A program made the translations under genes and the position numbers. From Syntrophomonas sp. UBA5432 (lineage in GTDB: Bacteria; Bacillota; Syntrophomonadia; Syntrophomonadales; Syntrophomonadaceae), in the NCBI GenBank assembly GCA_002424365.1, contig DIRQ01000004.1:7815-20235 (forward strand): a stretch of 12,421 bases of DNA. Reading direction: 5' to 3'. A model generated the notes under the pieces. That model saw only the letters and a list, made by a program, of their open reading frames with translations, was not told where the DNA came from and ran no database searches. Below, piece by piece: positions 7,431-12,421 of the stretch. Each line of letters opens with the position of its first letter. The first letter of the stretch is position 1.

Positions 7431-7547
7431 ATGTTTGTGGGGTATCAGAAAAAAGAATTTATTAAAATGACTGTAGGCGTTATCACTATGCTAGCTATAG
7501 GCTATACTTTTACATTAGGATTTTTCCTGCTTTTCAGAGTATCGTAG
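7431..7547 (+). CDS. 38-residue single-span membrane protein, SOS-regulated
   Basis: A short hydrophobic protein I cannot place in a named family. It starts at the ATG at 7431, preceded by the strong ribosome binding site AGGGGAGGGTGA. A basic N-terminus (YQKKEFIK) leads into one membrane span at about residues 13-35, ending in FRVS. The same frame is open upstream to a TTG at 7356, but that start lies on the -35 element and has no ribosome binding site. The gene is bounded by its own LexA-controlled promoter and its own terminator, so it forms a single-gene SOS unit between the metal-efflux operon and the next operon. Small membrane proteins induced by SOS include division inhibitors (YneA, SidA, SosA) and the toxin TisB; their sequences are diverse, so the assignment is by size, topology and regulation only. 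Confidence 0.72.
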   Translation: MFVGYQKKEFIKMTVGVITMLAIGYTFTLGFFLLFRVS

Positions 7548-7568
7548 GTCTACGTATTTTTAATGGGG

Positions 7569-7616
7569 GCAGACTTTTATCTATTTTATTGTAGATAGAG
7601 GTTTGCTTCTTTTAAT
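7569..7616 (+). terminator. Strong intrinsic terminator after the SOS small gene
   Basis: A 15-bp stem is formed by 7569-7583 and 7592-7606, with three G-U pairs, no mismatch and an eight-base loop. TTCTTTTAAT follows. It separates the small SOS gene from the downstream operon. Confidence 0.85.
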
Positions 7617-7691
7617 ATATTATCTAATTTATGGAATATTGGTGATTGTAATTAGAGTTTTTATGTTAAAATGCATATATCAGTAATTAAT

Positions 7692-7697
7692 TATAAT
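7692..7697 (+). promoter_or_regulatory. Candidate -10 element before the leader hairpins
   Basis: A perfect TATAAT lies about 14 bases before the structured leader at 7711-7753 and would place the RNA start near 7704. No clear -35 is seen at standard spacing. An alternative pair, TTGTAA (7646-7651) and TAAAAT (7667-7672), has a short 15-base spacer. Some promoter is needed here because a strong terminator lies just upstream. Confidence 0.35.
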
Positions 7698-7710
7698 AAT
7701 TTAGAATTGT

Positions 7711-7753
7711 AGTGGCCCGGCACGTAGCAGCGTGCTAAGTGTCACTCACGCTG
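7711..7753 (+). promoter_or_regulatory. Structured leader with two mutually exclusive hairpins
   Basis: Fold A: AGTGGC (7711-7716) pairs with GTCACT (7741-7746, one G-U) and encloses GCACG (7720-7724) paired with CGTGC (7731-7735). Fold B: CAGCGTG (7728-7734) pairs with CACGCTG (7747-7753). The two folds share CGTG, so they cannot coexist. The element is GC-rich in an AT-rich gap and lies about 23 bases before the ribosome binding site of the next gene. I do not recognise a known riboswitch class. Confidence 0.4.
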
Positions 7754-7790
7754 TTTATTGCAGTATTTCAATTGTGGGGGCATATATTGC

Positions 7791-8579
7791 ATGAGGCTGC
7801 TCATACGGGTGTTTAAATATTGGGGTTCACATATATTATTAATAAGTTTCATAATACTTCTGGCGGCTGTGCCTACCGGCTTTTGTGAAGCCTGGCTATG
7901 GCAGCACTATGTAATTGAGCCTGCTGATTTTCCTTTCTTGATTAAGTATTTTCAGGCTTCTCCAGCTAGTATCAGTTTTGTTATTATGCTACTGAAAATA
8001 TTCCTGGGATTGTTCTGTATCGGTGCCATAGTCTATGCTGTGCATCATTCCCATCGCAGTAGTTCCTCGATTATCATTCCTTCATTAACAGCTGGTCTGG
8101 TTAACTGGCCGCGGTTTTTCGGGCTAGTGGTTCCTATATTACTATTGGCTTGGGCTCCTGCATTTTTAGCACCATTAATAGCCTATGATATTTATATACC
8201 CGCTCTTATATGGGGAATACTGGTGAGCCTGTACTGCTTCACCAGGTATGCTCTGGCTTTTCCGGTGTTAATGATTGACAATAATGGTATAATTATATCC
8301 ATGAAAAAAGCAGCTGTGCTAGCAAAAGGGATCAGGTTGGAGCTCTTAATAGTTGTATTGGCCTTTATAATCCTATCTGAGGGCGTCTGCCTAGCTTTTG
8401 GATACATATTTTTACCTTTATTAGTTGGGGCTCATGGAATCTGGCAATTAGCTATGCTCAGTTCTGTCACTTACTTTATTCGCTGGCTCTTATATTCATT
8501 AATTCTAATAGCTATTTATGCCTATTACCGGAAGTGTTTAGGCAATAGCATATTTATAGTAAAAACTGCGTTTCTCTAA
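7791..8579 (+). CDS. Six-span integral membrane protein, possibly GPDPase-membrane-domain-like
   Basis: A 262-residue polytopic protein of unknown function. Hydrophobic spans fall at roughly 10-32, 62-84, 107-131, 133-155, 182-210 and 222-246. There is no catalytic or transport motif. Between spans 4 and 5 the stretch ALAFPVLMIDNNG followed by SMKKAAVLAKG resembles the conserved loop of the glycerophosphodiesterase membrane-domain and related families, where a pattern of pvlmlE-x-G-x2-Al-kS is common; this is a weak family link. The ATG at 7791 has GGGGG ten bases upstream; an in-frame TTG at 7758 would add 11 residues but falls near the leader structure. It is probably the first gene of an operon with the lumazine-domain and WD40 genes, the next start being 48 bases downstream. 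Confidence 0.75.
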   Translation: MRLLIRVFKYWGSHILLISFIILLAAVPTGFCEAWLWQHYVIEPADFPFLIKYFQASPASISFVIMLLKIFLGLFCIGAIVYAVHHSHRSSSSIIIPSLTAGLVNWPRFFGLVVPILLLAWAPAFLAPLIAYDIYIPALIWGILVSLYCFTRYALAFPVLMIDNNGIIISMKKAAVLAKGIRLELLIVVLAFIILSEGVCLAFGYIFLPLLVGAHGIWQLAMLSSVTYFIRWLLYSLILIAIYAYYRKCLGNSIFIVKTAFL

Positions 8580-8627
8580 CCAGTATAGGAAAAACTACGG
8601 AGTAAAGTAATAAAGGAGCAATTGGTT

Positions 8628-8948
8628 ATGACAGGAGTACTTTGCTTTACTGGTGTAATCGAGGATATAGGCAAGGTAATTTTTAAGGGGACTGCTAGGG
8701 AAAATCATTTGGTAATTACCCTAAAGATTAACCCACGGCAAATACTTAGCCGACTTGAACCGGGGGAAGATATTGCCGTTAATGGTGTCTGTCTTACCAT
8801 TAAAGAAGTTGATAGTAATGGTTTTACGGTTCAATTATGGCCGGTAACCCAGGAAAAAACTACCTTGATTAATCTGGATTGTGGAGATTTAGTTAACCTG
8901 GAGAGAAGGGCGGACAGGGAGGAAACAGAAAATGAACCGCTTTGCTAA
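8628..8948 (+). CDS. Single-domain riboflavin synthase-like (lumazine-binding) protein
   Basis: Homologous to the N-terminal half of riboflavin synthase alpha (RibE), which normally has about 200 residues in two lumazine-binding domains. From the ATG at 8628 (AAGGAG at 8613-8618) it has 106 residues. Recognisable family features are FTGVIEDIGKV near the start, GEDIAVNGVCLTI with the conserved cysteine, and GD-x-VNLERRA at the domain end. The product stops about ten residues later, where a full enzyme would begin GGH-x-VSGHVDG; no trace of a second domain follows in any frame I read. The usual PETL segment is changed to PVTQ. Riboflavin synthase uses residues from both domains, so catalysis is doubtful. 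Binding of a flavin or lumazine, as in isolated N-domains and lumazine proteins, is more likely. The last 17 bases overlap the WD40 gene. No FMN riboswitch is present. Confidence 0.82.
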   Translation: MTGVLCFTGVIEDIGKVIFKGTARENHLVITLKINPRQILSRLEPGEDIAVNGVCLTIKEVDSNGFTVQLWPVTQEKTTLINLDCGDLVNLERRADREETENEPLC

Positions 8949-10377
8949 CGAATTTATCCAAAAGTCTACTTGTGGTCTTTGCCATAATAACTATTTACAT
9001 AAAACTTCAGAAGAAGTTGTATGTTCTGAATGCGAAAACAAAATAAAAAATAGTAACGATTGGATTGCTGCAGTTTTTTATGAATATAGGGACAGTGACT
9101 TCGAGTTTTTAATGACCCTCATTCCCCAGATATGGCAACAAATGAAAATGCGGGCAACTCAATTATGTCAGCAGGCTGTTGTTGCCTATAAAACAAATGA
9201 CCTGGAATATGCAATTAGCTTATGGAAAGAAGCTCGTCGTTACGATTCTAAAAATATTCGCGCCGCATTTAACCTATCCTATATTCAATGGAAAACTGGT
9301 GAAATTAGTTATGAAGATTTTATTTTTAGTTTGCACAGCTTTGAATACAGCCGCGCTGACTATTCTATTTACCACAACTATTTAGCTAAAATAGAACAAT
9401 CTCTTATTCCAGATAAAGAAATTGAAGAAGTTCTAATTTTGGCAGACGATTCGCTTGACCAAAGGAAGTTATTACGAAACCCGGTGTTAAAATTAATGCG
9501 GAGTTTCGTAGCTCATCAGGGAAAAATAACTAGTGCCTGCTTTTCCCCCGGCGGAAATCAGGTCCTCACTTCAGGGATGGATGGACGCATATCTCTTTGG
9601 GATACTAATAATGGTGCTGAAGTTCAACGATTTACTTTTGAATATGCCCATGTGACTGCTGCCTGTATGAGTCCTGACGGTAACTATGTTTTGGCCACTA
9701 CTGATGATTATAGTCTTCACTTATTAGACCTGGATAGTGGCAAGGAAATTAGACAGTTTCGGGGTCATAGAGCTTTACCCATCTGGGTAGGAATTGCACC
9801 CTATGGACGTCTGGCCCTGTCCGGAAGTTTAGATGGGACTATAGGATTCTGGGATCTGCAGAGAATAAAACCGATGAGTCTTTTTCGGTCTAATACTGGT
9901 CCCATTCACCGGATGTGGATGTCTGCGGATGGTACGTATCTGTTGCTCACTGGTTTTAAAAGGGAATTTCGCGTGCTGGATTTGAGTGGGGAGATGAACC
10001 ATATGTGGTTGGGATTACCAGATCGCTGGCCTTATTCAATCTGCTCTACTGATGATATGCAGTATGCACTGTGTGGTAATACTGATGGCAGTATAGTTCT
10101 CTGGGATCTGGACAGTGGTAAAGATTTGCTCATGCTTAAAGGTCACCGGGGTTTAGTTAATTCACTTACCCTTACTAAAGATTGTAATTTTGCTATATCG
10201 GCTGCAATTGATAATAGTGTCCGTATTTGGGACATAAATGCCGGTACTCAAGTTTATCTGTTACCAGAGGACACCTGGCAGGTAAATTGTTGCGAATTTA
10301 CTCCAAACCATCATTCCGTCGTTACTGCGGGGGAGGATGGTCAGCTTAAATTATGGGAATTCAGCTATCCTTGCTAA
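8932..10377 (+). CDS. Zinc-ribbon, helical-repeat and WD40 propeller protein
   Basis: A 481-residue cytosolic protein with three parts. At the N-terminus Cys14-x2-Cys17 and Cys31-x2-Cys34 form a probable zinc ribbon. Residues about 75-130 are helical with a TPR-like pattern (AVVAYKTNDLEYAISLWKEA, then a second helix pair). Residues about 190-481 form seven WD40 repeats, enough for one closed propeller; the clearest are TSGMDGRISLWD, SGSLDGTIGFWD, GNTDGSIVLWD and AAIDNSVRIWD. No enzyme motif, signal peptide or membrane span is seen. Such proteins act as interaction platforms; the partner is unknown. The ATG at 8932 has GGGAGG nine bases upstream, and the gene overlaps the lumazine-domain gene by 17 bases, so the two are probably translated together. 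It ends 4 bases from the convergent peptidase gene, with no clear terminator between them. Confidence 0.88.
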   Translation: MNRFANEFIQKSTCGLCHNNYLHKTSEEVVCSECENKIKNSNDWIAAVFYEYRDSDFEFLMTLIPQIWQQMKMRATQLCQQAVVAYKTNDLEYAISLWKEARRYDSKNIRAAFNLSYIQWKTGEISYEDFIFSLHSFEYSRADYSIYHNYLAKIEQSLIPDKEIEEVLILADDSLDQRKLLRNPVLKLMRSFVAHQGKITSACFSPGGNQVLTSGMDGRISLWDTNNGAEVQRFTFEYAHVTAACMSPDGNYVLATTDDYSLHLLDLDSGKEIRQFRGHRALPIWVGIAPYGRLALSGSLDGTIGFWDLQRIKPMSLFRSNTGPIHRMWMSADGTYLLLTGFKREFRVLDLSGEMNHMWLGLPDRWPYSICSTDDMQYALCGNTDGSIVLWDLDSGKDLLMLKGHRGLVNSLTLTKDCNFAISAAIDNSVRIWDINAGTQVYLLPEDTWQVNCCEFTPNHHSVVTAGEDGQLKLWEFSYPC

Positions 10378-10381
10378 TGCT

Positions 10382-11749
10382 CTATTTCAGTTCAGCAAAG
10401 GCCTTTAAACAGATACTTGCATCCTCTGCTAAGGCATAAATATCGTCCCAGGTTTTCCCATTATCGCTGATATATCCCTGTCCTGGGCTAGATTTTGCCT
10501 TACTGCTTATTCCTTCCAAGCGCACTTCACAGGGAATTGGATAATCATAAGCTGGTGTAGTTAGTTCTACTACTAATGAAAATTTCTTTCCCTGTTTTAC
10601 CCTAACCGGACTGGAAAAGTTCCTAACATAATAGGAAGGTTCATCAATCGTTCCTTTAAAGCTTTTGGTCAGTCGACCGCTTCGTGGCTTTCCAGCTGTT
10701 ACATTTTCATATACATAAATATTATAACTGGAATAGGGTGAAGCTGTATAAAACCCAAAACCGGTTATATTTTGATTAGTTTCTGCCTCAAATATATTGC
10801 TAAACCAGGCAGTATCGGACTGAAAACCGTAACTGGCTATCCAACCCAGTGGGTCATACTGGTGGATAATCTGAGCGCTTTTAGGGTTTTCTGTTCTGCT
10901 AAATAGAGCATTTTCCATACCTAGAAAAAAATCGTAGTAGGAAATATTAAAATAGCCCTTATCACCCCAATTTTGACCCCAGCTATTTTTAACTATAAAC
11001 GCACCATCGCCCGGAGGTCTAGTTTTAAATTTTTTCCGACTATAATTATCATCCCAGCCTACCAGGTTAACAACATGGTTAGGAAATCCTTCACTAGAAT
11101 AATAAGATGTAGTTTCTTCATTATAATAACCATCATCATAAGCCATGGCAGTGAATACAGCTCCGGAGTTCATAATAGCTGTTTTCAGATTAGTATTATC
11201 GGTGGGGCTTTTTCTAGGAGGTATAAAAACTACTCTTCTAATATGTTTCCTGGCAGGAAAAACGTCACAATTACCTTGAAAGGGGTCATAAGGGTCATTT
11301 TTTTCTAGTACTGGTCCGCTCCAACGGGACAGGTAAGCAGTAGACATCCATTGGTTACCACCACCATCAAAAGGGCGGTCATATCCTTGCGGACATTCTT
11401 CAGCCAGGAGATTCTTCATATTGTTTTCAGAAAAATCCCATTTCTCTTCCGGCAGGAGACATGATTCCAGGGAACCATAGGTGGCAAAAATCCAGCAAGT
11501 ACCAGCAAGCCCTTGGTCTTTCACCGGACTAACTCTACCCTTCGGGCGTAAATCATAGACTGAAGGCAAGGCCTCTCCCCTATAGCCAATAAAAATCTTC
11601 TTTCCAGTAAGATGGGATAAGTCAAGGGGATGGGGAATATAGCCAGATTTACGCCCTGATATTTGTACGCCCTGCGTTATTGATTGTTGGTATTTACTAA
11701 AATAGGCATTTACCGGAGAACGTACCGGTTGCCTTTTAAATAATCTCAA
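10382..11749 (-). CDS. Papain-family (C1) cysteine peptidase with lectin-like C-terminus
   Basis: A 455-residue protein with a complete C1A catalytic set: oxyanion Gln79 in KDQG, nucleophile Cys85 in GTCWIFAT, His225 in NHVVNLVGWDD and Asn255 in VKNSWGQNWG. The mature-type start LPSVYDLRPKG lies at about residue 61, so the first 60 residues may act as a propeptide. Residues about 300-452 form a beta-rich region (NIFEAETNQNITGFGFYT, then YNIYVYEN) typical of the lectin-like domain attached to bacterial and archaeal C1 peptidases. Oddly, no signal peptide is visible at the chosen TTG (11749), although most relatives are exported. The start is supported by GGGGGAG five bases upstream, and no earlier in-frame start codon is seen close by. 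It lies 96 bases downstream of sleB on the same strand and may be co-transcribed with it, hinting at a spore or cell-envelope role. Confidence 0.9.
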   Translation of the reverse strand: MRLFKRQPVRSPVNAYFSKYQQSITQGVQISGRKSGYIPHPLDLSHLTGKKIFIGYRGEALPSVYDLRPKGRVSPVKDQGLAGTCWIFATYGSLESCLLPEEKWDFSENNMKNLLAEECPQGYDRPFDGGGNQWMSTAYLSRWSGPVLEKNDPYDPFQGNCDVFPARKHIRRVVFIPPRKSPTDNTNLKTAIMNSGAVFTAMAYDDGYYNEETTSYYSSEGFPNHVVNLVGWDDNYSRKKFKTRPPGDGAFIVKNSWGQNWGDKGYFNISYYDFFLGMENALFSRTENPKSAQIIHQYDPLGWIASYGFQSDTAWFSNIFEAETNQNITGFGFYTASPYSSYNIYVYENVTAGKPRSGRLTKSFKGTIDEPSYYVRNFSSPVRVKQGKKFSLVVELTTPAYDYPIPCEVRLEGISSKAKSSPGQGYISDNGKTWDDIYALAEDASICLKAFAELK

Positions 11750-11845
11750 TTTATCTCCCCCAGATAATAATCTAATTGTTAAAACATATGTGAAAAATCA
11801 ATATCTGGTTAATGGAAATTGATGGGGGAGGATTAATTGAGAAAT

Positions 11846-12421
11846 TTAGCGGGCAAAAACATGTTGACCTATTCTGGTTACAATAGGACGACTCCATACC
11901 CATTTATTAGTTGCAGTTACTGGATTCCAGTAATATAATGCTTCCTCGGTGGGATCCCATCCGCGTAGCGCAGCCTCAGCTGCCCGATAAGCATCACTGT
12001 TAGGTTGCAGATAAAACTGACCATCATCAACAGCAGTAAAGGCTCCGGGCTCAAATATTACTTCTTTTAATGATTTACCGAAGTTCTGGGATTCTACCCT
12101 ATTTAGGACTACTGCAGCTACCGCCACCTGTCCTTCGAACGGTTCACCTCTGGCCTCACCATAAACTAAACGGGCCAGGTCATGAACATCCTGTTGAGAA
12201 TAAGGTACTAAACCTCGTGAAGGTGAGACGGTATTAGTTACAGGATTAGGCCGACTAACCTCTTTTATTATAGTCATTGCAGTTTCATGCCCGGTAACGC
12301 CATCAACTATAAGTCCGTGATTTCTTTGAAAATTACTAATTGCATTATGTGTTCTCCAACCATAAATACCATCGATTGACCCTACCGTATAGCCCAGGTA
12401 GTCCAGATCCTTTTGTAGTTG
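11846..12421 (-). CDS. sleB: Spore cortex-lytic enzyme, 5' end cut by the window
   Basis: The C-terminal 191 residues of a SleB-type germination enzyme (Hydrolase_2 family), which cleaves muramic-lactam-containing cortex peptidoglycan during spore germination. The frame is open to the last base of the window. The part from 12421 to about 12290 encodes a peptidoglycan-binding domain (YLGYTVGSIDGIYGWRT, then FQRNHGLIVDGVTG). A Pro/Ser-rich linker leads to the catalytic domain, with LARLVYGEARGEPFEGQ; the glutamate at 12155-12157 is the expected catalytic residue. Later motifs PGAFTAVDDGQ, YYWNPVTA and RIGQHVF match Bacillus SleB closely. The ATG at 12277 is internal, not the start. The signal peptide and true start lie outside. 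The usual partner gene ypeB does not follow; a C1 peptidase gene does. Confidence 0.93.
   Translation of the reverse strand, partial: QLQKDLDYLGYTVGSIDGIYGWRTHNAISNFQRNHGLIVDGVTGHETAMTIIKEVSRPNPVTNTVSPSRGLVPYSQQDVHDLARLVYGEARGEPFEGQVAVAAVVLNRVESQNFGKSLKEVIFEPGAFTAVDDGQFYLQPNSDAYRAAEAALRGWDPTEEALYYWNPVTATNKWVWSRPIVTRIGQHVFAR

Noticed and set aside
7148..7432. 94-codon minus-strand frame across the ATPase end and the SOS promoter
   Set aside because: It reads through the conserved last membrane segments of the ATPase and the LexA boxes, and its product resembles no protein.
8580..8627. Possible FMN riboswitch before the riboflavin-synthase-like gene
   Set aside because: The gap is only 48 bases and lacks the conserved FMN-riboswitch core segments.
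10375..10410. Possible bidirectional terminator between the convergent WD40 and peptidase genes
   Set aside because: A CCTTGCT/AGCAAAGG match exists but needs a bulge and an 18-base loop, and lies largely within the coding ends; not convincing.
11797..11823. Inverted repeat ATCAAT/ATTGAT between sleB and the peptidase gene, followed on the minus strand by a T run
   Set aside because: The stem is only six A/T-rich pairs around a 15-base loop, too weak to call a terminator; the two genes may be co-transcribed.
12275..12277. ATG as the start of the sleB-type gene
   Set aside because: The same frame runs open to the window edge and encodes a recognisable peptidoglycan-binding domain upstream, so this methionine is internal.

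Overview
This 12.4 kb window looks like ordinary chromosome from an endospore-forming, low-to-mid GC Firmicute, probably a clostridial or syntrophomonad-type anaerobe. That placement is an inference from four things: the 3' part of a spore cortex-lytic enzyme (SleB), a PAS-containing orphan histidine kinase with the H-box style of sporulation kinases, strong GGAGG-type ribosome binding sites, and two LexA/DinR boxes of the Gram-positive GAAC-N4-GTTC form. No rRNA, tRNA, CRISPR array, insertion sequence or phage gene is visible, and no gap between genes exceeds about 250 bases.

Layout on the + strand: psd and pssA (180-1317) overlap and encode the two steps from CDP-diacylglycerol to phosphatidylethanolamine. 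A soluble two-PAS histidine kinase (1483-2979) follows, ending at a probable hairpin terminator. Next is an ABC1/UbiB-family protein (3085-4758). A metal-resistance operon follows (4844-7348): an ArsR/SmtB-family repressor with its own promoter and operator, and a P1B-type ATPase for Zn/Cd/Pb efflux. Eight bases after the ATPase stop codon a separate transcription unit begins. It has a sigma-A promoter, two LexA boxes exactly 30 bp apart centre to centre, a 38-residue single-span membrane protein (7431-7547) and a strong terminator. The next unit (7791-10377) encodes a six-span membrane protein, a single-domain riboflavin-synthase-like (lumazine-binding) protein, and a protein combining a zinc ribbon, a helical segment and a seven-bladed WD40 propeller. 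The last two genes overlap.

Layout on the - strand: sleB (cut by the window end; peptidoglycan-binding domain plus catalytic domain) runs into a papain-family (C1) cysteine peptidase with a C-terminal lectin-like region. The peptidase gene converges on the WD40 gene with only 4 bases between the two stop codons.

Most of the window is recognisable housekeeping or accessory metabolism. The most interesting part is the compact SOS unit at 7356-7614: a DNA-damage-controlled small membrane protein that I cannot assign to a named family and that may be a division inhibitor or a membrane-acting toxin. Second in interest is the coupled pair of a half-size riboflavin synthase and a zinc-ribbon/WD40 protein. 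Third is a leader RNA region (7711-7753) with two mutually exclusive hairpins before the membrane protein gene.
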